Shown here one piece after another: positions 8,499-15,643 of a stretch of 27,997 nt of DNA. Source of the stretch: Candidatus Cloacimonadota bacterium (GTDB taxonomy: Bacteria > Cloacimonadota > Cloacimonadia > Cloacimonadales > Cloacimonadaceae); contig JALOBT010000034.1 in assembly GCA_023228125.1 (NCBI GenBank), forward strand, positions 1 to 27,997. Direction: 5' to 3'. A program made the position numbers and the translations under genes. The stretch's first letter is position 1. The number at the start of each line of letters is the position of its first letter. A model generated the notes under the pieces. The model was not told where the DNA came from. It saw only the letters and a program-made list of their open reading frames with translations, and ran no database searches.

Positions 8499-10358
8499 CT
8501 ATAGATCTTCGTAGTGATTTACAGCTTTGCTAAGCTCAGCTCTGTGAGCCACAGTGTCAGGATGTATTCCTGGGACTTTGTCGATCGCCTTGACCGGGCA
8601 GACATCAAAACAGTTTCCGCACTTGATACACTCCACTTGATGGATGAGGTATTTCTCTTCGCGGGAACCGGTGATGCAATGCGCCGGGCAATTGCGGGCG
8701 CACAAGGAGCAGCCAATGCATTTGTCCTTATCTATCTGGAAGTGCATCAGGTCTTTGCAGACCTTGGTGGAACAGCTACGATCTCTGATGTGGGCTTCAT
8801 ACTCATCCCTGAAATAGCGGATGGTGGAAAGCACAGGATTCGGAGCAGTCTGCCCCAATCCGCACAGCGAGAGCTTGCTGATGGATTCGCCCAAACGCTG
8901 CAATTCCTCGATATCTCCTTCACGGCCGTAGCCAGAGGTGATGCGGTCCAGGATTGCCAGCATTTGTTTGAGGCCAATGCGGCAAGGAGAACATTTTCCG
9001 CAGGATTCTTCCACGCAGAAGTCCATAAAGAACTTTGCCACATTTACCATGCACTTTTCTTCGTTCATCACGATCACGCCGCCAGAGCCCATCATGGATC
9101 CACGTTCTTTCAGGCTTTCATAATCCACGCCAGTATCCAGGTGTTCCACTGTGAGACAGCCGCCGGAGGGTCCTCCGAGCTGCACAGCCTTGAATTTGTG
9201 ATCGCCTATCATACCACCGCCCACGTCGAAGATGAGTTCGCGCAGCGTGGTACCCATGGGCACTTCCACCAGTCCGGTGTTCTTGATATCTCCGGTCAAG
9301 GCAAAGACCTTGGTGCCGGGAGATTTCTCGGTTCCCATGCTGGAAAACCACTTCGCTCCCTTGCGGAAGATGGTGGGAATATTGCCGAAGGTCTCCACGT
9401 TATTTACCACGGTGGGTTTGCCCCAGAGTCCCTGCAGGGCAGGGTAGGGCGGTTTGGGAGTGGGATTGCCACGTTCGCCTTCGATGGAGTGGATCAGAGC
9501 TGTCTCTTCACCACAGACAAAGGCACCGGCTCCAGTGCGGACTTCTGCATCGAATGAGAAGCCGGAATCGAAGATGTTTTCACCCATGAGGCCCATATCT
9601 TTGGCTTGGGCGATGGCCATCTTGATGCGTTTGATCGCCAGGGGGTATTCGGCACGGATATAAAAGAATCCCTCGCTCGCGCCCATGGCATAAGCACCGA
9701 TCATCATCCCTTCCAGGATGCGATGGGGGTCGCCTTCCAAAAGAGAGCGGTCCATAAAGGCACCGGGGTCACCCTCGTCGGCATTGCAAATGATGTACTT
9801 CTGATCGGCTTTGTTATCGTGCACCATCTGCCATTTGATGTAGGTGGGGAATCCACCGCCGCCACGGCCGCGCAGGCCGGAGGCTTTCATTTCATCCACC
9901 ACGTCTTGTGGTGTCTTTTGGGTAAGAACTGTTCCCAATGCTTCGTAACCGCCTGTAGCGATGTATTCATCCAAAGATTCAGGATTGATGTAGCCGCAAT
10001 TTTCCAGGGCTACTTTAATCTGCTTTTGGTAGAAAGGCACATCTTGTTTCACAGCGAAGGTTTTCTCTTCTTCCTGCAGCATCAAACGGGTTACGGGGCG
10101 TCCTTTAATAAAGTGCTCACTTACGATTTCTTCCACATCGTCCGGAGTTACGTGTTTGTAAAATATTCCTTCGGGATAGATCACCATTACGGGACCAAAA
10201 TCGCAAGGACCCATACATCCGGTTTCGATGATGTTTACTTCGTTTGTGGCATGGTGCTTTTTTAGCACTTCGTGGAAGCGTTCCTTGATCTTCAGGGCTC
10301 CGGCTGAGATACAGCCAGATCCGCAACAGATCAGGAGGTCAATATGTTTCAGAGACAT
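8499..10358 (-). CDS. hydB: HydB: NADH/FMN iron-sulfur subunit of bifurcating-type hydrogenase
   Basis: A 619-residue, full-length HydB. In order: an N-terminal thioredoxin-fold [2Fe-2S] domain (C11, C16, C48, C52); the NuoF core with GLRGRGGGGFPTYIKW, NADEGDPGAFMDRSLLEG and GAGAFVCGEETALIHSIEG; the ESCGKCSPCRIG cluster motif; and a C-terminal two-[4Fe-4S] ferredoxin (CIGCSLCARNCP and CIKCGNCFDVCP). This is the domain plan of HydB in trimeric NAD-linked [FeFe]-hydrogenases, several of which are electron-bifurcating. It binds FMN and NAD(H) and connects them to HydA. The start has AGGAGGAG upstream and follows the ferredoxin-fold gene by 16 bases. The stop is TAG. Confidence 0.96.
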   Translation of the reverse strand: MSLKHIDLLICCGSGCISAGALKIKERFHEVLKKHHATNEVNIIETGCMGPCDFGPVMVIYPEGIFYKHVTPDDVEEIVSEHFIKGRPVTRLMLQEEEKTFAVKQDVPFYQKQIKVALENCGYINPESLDEYIATGGYEALGTVLTQKTPQDVVDEMKASGLRGRGGGGFPTYIKWQMVHDNKADQKYIICNADEGDPGAFMDRSLLEGDPHRILEGMMIGAYAMGASEGFFYIRAEYPLAIKRIKMAIAQAKDMGLMGENIFDSGFSFDAEVRTGAGAFVCGEETALIHSIEGERGNPTPKPPYPALQGLWGKPTVVNNVETFGNIPTIFRKGAKWFSSMGTEKSPGTKVFALTGDIKNTGLVEVPMGTTLRELIFDVGGGMIGDHKFKAVQLGGPSGGCLTVEHLDTGVDYESLKERGSMMGSGGVIVMNEEKCMVNVAKFFMDFCVEESCGKCSPCRIGLKQMLAILDRITSGYGREGDIEELQRLGESISKLSLCGLGQTAPNPVLSTIRYFRDEYEAHIRDRSCSTKVCKDLMHFQIDKDKCIGCSLCARNCPAHCITGSREEKYLIHQVECIKCGNCFDVCPVKAIDKVPGIHPDTVAHRAELSKAVNHYEDL

Positions 10359-10374
10359 TTAACTCCTCCTCTTC

Positions 10375-10740
10375 TTAGTCGCCTGTAGCGACAGCATAAT
10401 CGGAGACGACTCTGCCATTTACGATGTGCTCGACTACTACCTTCTTAACCTTGTCCGGATTCATATTTCCGTATGTGACTTTAGGCTTGCCCTCTTCGAT
10501 GAGGTCCACCACCGGTTCCATTGAAGAAAGTCCTTTTTCGCCAGTTTGAGTTACCAAAACGTCGCTAAGGTTTCTTGCTGCAATCTCTTCCAAGAATGTT
10601 TTCATGACTTCACGTGCGCCCATCGCGATCCCGGATGTTCCCATCCCGACTACGATTTTGATGCGTACGTTACCGCCACGAAGCTTCATATCTTCTTGGG
10701 CTTTTTCACGGATTTTTTTAAGGTCTGCCAGTGTTTTCAT
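10375..10740 (-). CDS. Cysteine-free ferredoxin-fold protein of hydrogenase operon
   Basis: A 121-residue protein whose C-terminal ~90 residues follow the thioredoxin-like [2Fe-2S] ferredoxin fold (VVGMGTSGIAMGAREV, then VTQTGEKGLSSMEP, then VEHIVNGRVV). It resembles small ferredoxin-like proteins found in the same position in other NAD-linked hydrogenase operons. It contains no cysteine at all, so it cannot hold the expected [2Fe-2S] cluster. The end resembles the NuoF N-terminal domain (EHFIKGRPV). Its start overlaps the preceding GHKL gene's stop. It may be a structural or regulatory subunit; that is inference. Confidence 0.88.
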   Translation of the reverse strand: MKTLADLKKIREKAQEDMKLRGGNVRIKIVVGMGTSGIAMGAREVMKTFLEEIAARNLSDVLVTQTGEKGLSSMEPVVDLIEEGKPKVTYGNMNPDKVKKVVVEHIVNGRVVSDYAVATGD

Positions 10741-11309
10741 CAGACATCCTCCATGTTTGTATTTTGTATTCCTTCAAATAATGATTGATCGATGTATTCG
10801 ATTACATCGGGATAAGTAAGTGGGATATCACCCAGTTCTTCGCGAATGGCTTTGGTATCCAGGTAAAAGCATTGCTCTTTGGCCTTGTCGCGGTAGATTA
10901 AATGAACATAATAATCCACATCAGCGTGACCAATGATCGCATTCAAAAGCGTATCTTTGAGATTTCCCAGAGGCATTCTATCGATATGATCCAAGGTGAA
11001 ATCCACTGTGAGCACGGTGCCAAAGCCAGGTTCGCTGGCCATTTTGAACGATCCGCCTACCATTTCCGCGTTTTGTTTAAACAGCGGGATGCCCAGTCCT
11101 ACTTTCTTTTCACGCTCCAATTTGGAAGTGTAAAAAGGATCCTGGGACTTTGCCAAAGTGTGCGAATCCATACCTACACCATCGTCTTCCACGATGATGC
11201 GCAGGCGGTTTTTCGGCACATTATTGATCACCCGCACCTTGATATTCCTGGCTTCCGCTCGCACGGAATTCTCCAGAATATCCAAGAGGTGCAAAGAAAT
11301 GTCTTGCAT
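10740..11309 (-). CDS. GHKL-type ATPase (histidine-kinase-like ATP-binding domain)
   Basis: A 189-residue protein made almost entirely of a HATPase_c domain: N-box HLLDILENSVRAEA (near the start), G1 box VEDDGVGMD, a G2 region KVGLGIPLFKQNAEMVGG, and the final GFGTVLTVDF strand. No sensor, HAMP or phospho-accepting His domain is visible. The start is taken at the ATG giving MQDISLHLLD, eight bases after the NuoE stop; an upstream in-frame ORF extension lies inside NuoE and is unlikely. Genes of this kind recur in hydrogenase operons of Thermotoga and clostridia; the role, probably regulatory, is not known. Confidence 0.88.
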   Translation of the reverse strand: MQDISLHLLDILENSVRAEARNIKVRVINNVPKNRLRIIVEDDGVGMDSHTLAKSQDPFYTSKLEREKKVGLGIPLFKQNAEMVGGSFKMASEPGFGTVLTVDFTLDHIDRMPLGNLKDTLLNAIIGHADVDYYVHLIYRDKAKEQCFYLDTKAIREELGDIPLTYPDVIEYIDQSLFEGIQNTNMEDV

Positions 11310-11317
11310 GTCTTGCT

Positions 11318-11800
11318 TTACTCGTAACGAGCCAGGATTTCTTTTACTTTGTCTTTGGTGTCGATCCGGCCGAAGGCATCTTCGCCGATCACAAATACTG
11401 GGGCCAGCGAGCATGCGCCCACACAGCGCACTGCACTCATGGTAAAGAGGCCGTCTTCGGTGGTTTCACCGATTCCTATGCCCAGGTAATCTGAGATCAT
11501 CTGTGCCAGCTTGGGAGCGCCTTTTACAAAACACGCTGTTCCCATGCAGACATTAAGGGTGTATTTACCACGAGGTTTCATGGTAAAGAAATTGTAAAAG
11601 GTTACCACGCCATAGATCTTGCTGGCGGGGATGTTCATCTTTTCTGCGATAAACTCCTGCACTTCAATGGGTAGGTAGCCAAAAAGTTCCTGCGCTATAC
11701 GCAAGACCTCGATCAGCGGATTGCGCAGATCTTTTCTTTCTTCGATTGCTTCAGCCAGGGCGTCATAGACCCGGGACTGATCTTGAGCTACGGAAGCCAT
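11318..11800 (-). CDS. hydC: HydC/NuoE-like [2Fe-2S] subunit, first copy
   Basis: A 160-residue NuoE-family protein: helical N-terminal region, then thioredoxin-like domain with cluster ligands in CMGTAC and CVGAC. As HydC it would complete the HydABC trimer with the full-length HydB and HydA. The start is the ATG at 11800 (MASVAQD), chosen because AAGGAGGAG lies immediately upstream; an ATG 30 bases earlier overlaps the PHP gene stop and lacks a comparable site. Two genes separate it from hydB, while the second NuoE copy is directly beside its own NuoF. Confidence 0.94.
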   Translation of the reverse strand: MASVAQDQSRVYDALAEAIEERKDLRNPLIEVLRIAQELFGYLPIEVQEFIAEKMNIPASKIYGVVTFYNFFTMKPRGKYTLNVCMGTACFVKGAPKLAQMISDYLGIGIGETTEDGLFTMSAVRCVGACSLAPVFVIGEDAFGRIDTKDKVKEILARYE

Positions 11801-11826
11801 AACTCCTCCTTGTTTATCTTTCTTTT

Positions 11827-12570
11827 TCATGTATCATTATTTATATAGCGGCCGTCCAGCTTGCGGGCGGCCCATAATATTTCTTGCACTGTGGCTTCTT
11901 GCACCCGCATAGTGCAAGATCCCTGCTTCAGATCGCTCAGATAATGAGCATCACTGGCTCTCAAAAAAGCCTTGTCTGCCAGCTCTGGATGCTGCTGGAG
12001 ATATTCCGGCAGATTCAGTCTTGCCGTGATCCCCAAGATTTCAAAATCCGGGCTTGGCGGTAAAAACCCCAATTGGGAGATGATGCTATTGACCTCAGCA
12101 TCGATATGTGCCGGCACCGCAAGGCCACCAAAGGCGAGAACCTGCTGCACGGCTGTAGTAATATCCCAGATTGATGAATTTATCAAAGCTCTGGATTCCA
12201 CTCTTAAAATGTTCTCATTTTCGTCAATGATTACTTGGTCTCCAAAGAAATCAGGGTCGTTTTCGATCGGCAAAAGCGACTGGTAAAGCTCCTGATCAAA
12301 AGCCTGGGCCCCTCTGGGATCATCAAAATAGGCCAGCAGGTGAATTTCTTCCACAGTCTGGATTTCCACCCCCCAGCTAAAATACAAGCCAGCTTTTCTG
12401 GCCACCGCGGCATAGGCCGGGCAATTTGCCATACTATTATGATCTGTGATGGCAAACCATTGGGTATCCAGCTCTTTGAGCCTCGCACACAAAGCCGATG
12501 GGGACATTTCCAATCCCCCACAGGGAGATAACACACTATGTATATGCAGGTCAGCGCGAAAGCAGCGCAT
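11827..12570 (-). CDS. PHP-domain phosphoesterase
   Basis: A 247-residue PHP-superfamily protein. Metal-binding motifs are visible in order: DLHIHSVLSPCGG (H9, H11), the TDHN motif in FAITDHNSMAN, GVEIQT followed by HLLAYFD, VPAHIDAE, and SDAHYLSDL near the C-terminus. This set is typical of metal-dependent phosphoesterases of the TrpH/YciV type, which act on nucleotides or small phosphates in the cytoplasm; the substrate is not known here. It lies 11 bases after the DRTGG-like gene. PHP genes do occur in NAD-linked [FeFe]-hydrogenase operons, so the link to hydrogenase control or cofactor chemistry is plausible but unproven. Confidence 0.92.
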   Translation of the reverse strand: MRCFRADLHIHSVLSPCGGLEMSPSALCARLKELDTQWFAITDHNSMANCPAYAAVARKAGLYFSWGVEIQTVEEIHLLAYFDDPRGAQAFDQELYQSLLPIENDPDFFGDQVIIDENENILRVESRALINSSIWDITTAVQQVLAFGGLAVPAHIDAEVNSIISQLGFLPPSPDFEILGITARLNLPEYLQQHPELADKAFLRASDAHYLSDLKQGSCTMRVQEATVQEILWAARKLDGRYINNDT

Positions 12571-12581
12571 TGTCGATCGGA

Positions 12582-12923
12582 TTACTTTCCCAAAAGCTTA
12601 TACAGGATTCCAGCCAGCTCGAAAGTCTCATATTTGCTGCTGATCAGGCAGATGCTTTCTTCCAAAGCTTTGTCGCAGACCGCGGCATCAGGTGCGTGCC
12701 CTTTGGCAAAGATAATGGCGGGAATCCCCGTCATGGAGGCCACCGCGATCACGTTCAGGTGTTTCATGATGGTGATCCAGACCTGTTCCGGTTTCGCAGA
12801 ACCCATCACGTCGCTCAGCATATCGCTCACATAAGCGCCGGAAATCAGAATCTCATCCGGATCCAGGGCCGGAGTGTGATTTTCTCCCCCGATTGCGGCA
12901 ATGTACTCAGTTAGTTTTATCAT
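12582..12923 (-). CDS. DRTGG-domain-like protein, distal copy
   Basis: A 113-residue protein resembling stand-alone DRTGG-domain proteins: ILISGAYVSDMLSDVMGSA, VASMTGIPAIIFAKGHAPD, and a C-terminal ETFELAGILYKLLG. A paralogue lies at 14730-15077 in the same operon. DRTGG domains occur beside CBS domains and phosphotransacetylase and are thought to bind ligands or nucleotides. No catalytic motif is seen. It follows the H-domain protein by 20 bases. Confidence 0.85.
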   Translation of the reverse strand: MIKLTEYIAAIGGENHTPALDPDEILISGAYVSDMLSDVMGSAKPEQVWITIMKHLNVIAVASMTGIPAIIFAKGHAPDAAVCDKALEESICLISSKYETFELAGILYKLLGK

Positions 12924-12943
12924 CTTTATATCCTTTTATCTTT

Positions 12944-14227
12944 TTATTCGTCTTCATCCAGGTCCGGATTGCCCCGCCTTAGCACCAGGCAGTCATCTAT
13001 CGAGGCCTTGCCTTGCACGATGTCCTCGGCCAGAGCATAGCAAGTGGGAGAGCCACAGGCACTGCAGTTCAGCCCCGGAAGCATGGTGAGAAATTCATTG
13101 ATTCTTTTCATCTTCTGAATGGCTTTCTTGATATCTTTATCGAGCTCCATAATGGGGCGTGGGGCCAGAGGGGAAACTATAAATTCGCCCTGGGCATAGA
13201 GCTTTTCGAGCTCTTCCACATGGATTTCCTTGTTTGTCCCTTCTTTGCTCATTTTCTTGATCCGGCTCATGGCTACGAAGGGATTTTCCACATTCAGACA
13301 TCCGCCCACGCAACCGTTTGTGCAGGTTCTCAGCACGATATAATCGTATTGATCCAGATAGTGATCTTCCACCCGGGAGAGGATGTCCATCACATTCTCC
13401 ACTCCATTTACAGAGAGCGCGCGGATATCGTCTGTATCCACCAAATCTGCCTGCACGCCGGAGAGAGCCCAGGTGAGCCCTTGTGGATAGGTATCGATAT
13501 CCACCGGATGATTCTGGATTTCTTTGAGGATTTCACGCACCCGGCCATAGATCATACCTGCGGAAAAAGCTCCGTCCTGCAGGTGTTTATAGGCACCTTC
13601 TGGCTGATGAACAGCAGTCACATGAGCCACACAGGGTACGATCAGGAAGATGCCGATTTCCTCGTCCTTCAGCTTTTGTTCTCTGGCTATTTTATCCCGC
13701 AGATAGCGGGTGAGGATGCTCATCGGAGCTTCCTGATGCAAAAGATTGGGCAGCAGAGAAGGATATTTCACCTGAATGAGACGCACCACCGCCGGGCAAT
13801 TGCTGCCCAAAATCGGCCTTTTGTCCCGGTTTACTCTGATATAATCCCTGATAATGGAGATCATAAAATCCGTAACCATTGCTTCTTCGGCTACTTCATC
13901 AAAGCCCAGCTCCAGCACGGCCTGCTTGGCCGCCGCGTAGCTGATGTCTTCGGTAAATTGACCAAAGAAACTGGAGGAGATGATCACCACCTTGTATTTG
14001 AAATTATGTATAATGTCAAGGGGATCGCTGGAAGGGATGATGGCGTGAAATTCGCATACATCCATACAATTTCCACAATCCACACAGCGATAGGGATCTA
14101 TATCTGCTTTGCGGTTTCGCACCCGGATGGCTTCGGTGGGGCAGACGCGCACGCAGGCTGTGCAGCCAGTGCAATTGTCCTCCAGGATCTGGATCGCGTG
14201 AAAGTAGGGAGTATTATTTCTAATCAT
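12944..14227 (-). CDS. H-domain [FeFe]-hydrogenase-like protein (putative sensory, HydS-like)
   Basis: A 427-residue iron-sulfur protein. It begins with a two-[4Fe-4S] ferredoxin domain (C19-C29, C48-C58), continues with a shortened [FeFe]-hydrogenase large-subunit fold, and ends with a Fes-type [4Fe-4S] motif (LNCSACGSPTC and a later DDC). The H-cluster signatures are changed: L1 is GSNCPAV (C144), L2 is VPCVAHVTAVH (C199, with the usual Lys and Glu lost), and L3 is RTCTNGCVGGC (about 302-310). The four Cys that could hold a [4Fe-4S] subcluster remain, but the proton-relay Cys position is Asn. It resembles the putative sensory HydS in the Thermotoga hydrogenase operon. No PAS domain is seen. 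It is flanked by GHKL and DRTGG genes, which supports a sensing role. Confidence 0.9.
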   Translation of the reverse strand: MIRNNTPYFHAIQILEDNCTGCTACVRVCPTEAIRVRNRKADIDPYRCVDCGNCMDVCEFHAIIPSSDPLDIIHNFKYKVVIISSSFFGQFTEDISYAAAKQAVLELGFDEVAEEAMVTDFMISIIRDYIRVNRDKRPILGSNCPAVVRLIQVKYPSLLPNLLHQEAPMSILTRYLRDKIAREQKLKDEEIGIFLIVPCVAHVTAVHQPEGAYKHLQDGAFSAGMIYGRVREILKEIQNHPVDIDTYPQGLTWALSGVQADLVDTDDIRALSVNGVENVMDILSRVEDHYLDQYDYIVLRTCTNGCVGGCLNVENPFVAMSRIKKMSKEGTNKEIHVEELEKLYAQGEFIVSPLAPRPIMELDKDIKKAIQKMKRINEFLTMLPGLNCSACGSPTCYALAEDIVQGKASIDDCLVLRRGNPDLDEDE

Positions 14228-14233
14228 GGTGTC

Positions 14234-14725
14234 TTAAGCAAAATAAATGAGAAATTCCAGCTTGGTGGAGCTGCCTGCTGCCGAAACCAAACTCATGGCG
14301 TCACTATTTTTCTTGATATTGGGCAGACCCAACCCTGCGCCAAAGCCCAGCTCGCGCACCAGATCATCTGCGGTGGAAAATCCAGGCGTCATAGCTTGCT
14401 CGATATCGGCAATGCCTGGCCCTTGATCTTCAAAACACACGTGGATCAGATTCTCATACACGGTGCTGTACATGATGCCACCCTTGGAATGGGCAGCCAC
14501 ATTGATCTCTGCTTCATAGGAGGCCACGGCGATTCTTCTGAGAACTACGGAATCCACCCCCAGGCGTTTAAGCATATTTTTGAGCTCAAAAGAGCCTTTG
14601 CCCGCTGTGTTAAAATCCTTTTCTGGAATGGCAAATTGCAGCTTTACCTCCGCCTCAGGTTTTAGCTCCTCAAAGTGCTGCACTGCATCCTCAAAGCCTT
14701 CGGCTACGTAGCGATATTCAGACAT
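14234..14725 (-). CDS. RsbW-like serine kinase / anti-sigma-type ATPase
   Basis: A 163-residue GHKL ATPase of the anti-sigma regulatory factor kind: N-box VASYEAEINVAAHS, G1 box FEDQGPGIADIEQAM, G2 box FGAGLGLPNIKKNSD. The start is the ATG at 14725 (MSEYRYV), four bases after the upstream DRTGG-like stop, so translation is probably coupled; a longer reading frame overlaps that gene. In RsbW-type systems such proteins bind sigma factors or phosphorylate an STAS partner; neither a sigma factor nor an STAS gene is in the window. Its position directly before the H-domain protein suggests that the two act together. Confidence 0.9.
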   Translation of the reverse strand: MSEYRYVAEGFEDAVQHFEELKPEAEVKLQFAIPEKDFNTAGKGSFELKNMLKRLGVDSVVLRRIAVASYEAEINVAAHSKGGIMYSTVYENLIHVCFEDQGPGIADIEQAMTPGFSTADDLVRELGFGAGLGLPNIKKNSDAMSLVSAAGSSTKLEFLIYFA

Positions 14726-14729
14726 CAAA

Positions 14730-15077
14730 TTAGATTTTACAGCTGCGCAGACCCGCATTGTAGAGCAAACCACTGCAGCGATAAAGAGTAAACTTGGTAG
14801 TGATGATAGGCAGTCCCCGCTCCTGTGCCATGTCGATCACATCTTGCAGAGGCTTTTTGCCCCGCACAAATACTATTGCGATAAGATCGATCATATCGCT
14901 GAGCCGGATTACTTGATTGTTGGTAAGACCGGTGAGCAGCAAGGTGGACTCTTTGGTGCACATCAAGATGTCGGATATCATGTCCGACGCAAAAGCGCAG
15001 GGGACTTCCCTGTCCAAGTCCGCTTCAGGAAAGAGCACTTCCCCTTCCAGCAATGTGACGAGATCACTAAGTATCAT
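14730..15077 (-). CDS. DRTGG-domain-like protein, first gene of hydrogenase operon
   Basis: A 115-residue paralogue of the protein at 12582-12923. Visible blocks are CAFASDMISDILMC, LLLTGLTNNQVIRLS, IAIVFVRGKKPLQ and a closing YRCSGLLYNAGL. The ATG at 15077 has AAGGTG upstream. It is the first gene of the operon, so the promoter should lie between it and about 15190; TTGACT at 15139-15134 on the minus strand is a possible -35 box, but no good -10 box is evident. It probably binds a ligand or partner protein; function unknown. Confidence 0.85.
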   Translation of the reverse strand: MILSDLVTLLEGEVLFPEADLDREVPCAFASDMISDILMCTKESTLLLTGLTNNQVIRLSDMIDLIAIVFVRGKKPLQDVIDMAQERGLPIITTKFTLYRCSGLLYNAGLRSCKI

Positions 15078-15643
15078 TCATATTCACCTTGTATTTATTA
15101 CTAAAATCCACACTTTGTAAGGCTCTCATATCAGTCAAGGAAAAAGTTAAATCTAATGGAGAATTGAGGATTGAAAATTGAGAATTACTGCTGGATTCGA
15201 CACGTCTCGTGTCGAGGAAAAGTGGAATTTATTGAGAATGTAGAATTGGTCGGCAAATGTGAAAGAGGTTTTCAAGTTTTAAGGTTTTAGCGTTTTAGCG
15301 ATATAGCAGCACAGCGTCCATCCCCTAATTCTACATCATACATTCTAAATTCTACATTTGAAAGTAATTCTACATTTGAAGGTAATTCTCCATTAACCCA
15401 ATCTCACTCGACACGAGACGTATCGAATCCAGCACGCCAATTCTAAATTAGGCGACCCGAACCTTTTTTTCTTGACGGATATACAGATTATTTACAGTTT
15501 GGATTTCACTGATTTTTATTCCCAAGAGACCAACGCAGTAGCTGGATTTTGTTGATGTTATAGATTTGAGATATGGAATACTTACGCTGCGCTCTTAAGG
15601 ATCACCGTGATACATATAAAATAAAAGATAAAGGAGCAAAAGA
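15078..15643. other. Divergent hydrogenase/iorAB intergenic region rich in repeats
   Basis: This 566-bp spacer must hold promoters for two divergent operons but contains no credible gene. It has a 27-bp inverted repeat (15190-15216 and 15407-15433), a piece of the AAAACGCT family near 15275-15295, direct AATTCTACATTTGAA repeats (about 15347-15385) with inverted partners near 15225-15245, and an AT-rich stretch containing TATAAA at about 15615-15620 upstream of iorA. Confidence 0.6.
15190..15433. repeat. 27-bp inverted repeat pair, each arm itself a hairpin
   Basis: The left arm (15190-15216) and right arm (15407-15433) are reverse complements with one mismatch. Each begins or ends in GCTGGATTCGA and contains GACACG-TCT-CGTGTC, which can fold as its own short hairpin. 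The same design with different stem bases recurs near 27192, 27706 and 27758. Confidence 0.85.

Noticed and set aside
13013..14665. 550-aa plus-strand reading frame opposite the H-domain and GHKL genes
   Set aside because: Antisense shadow crossing two well-supported minus-strand genes.
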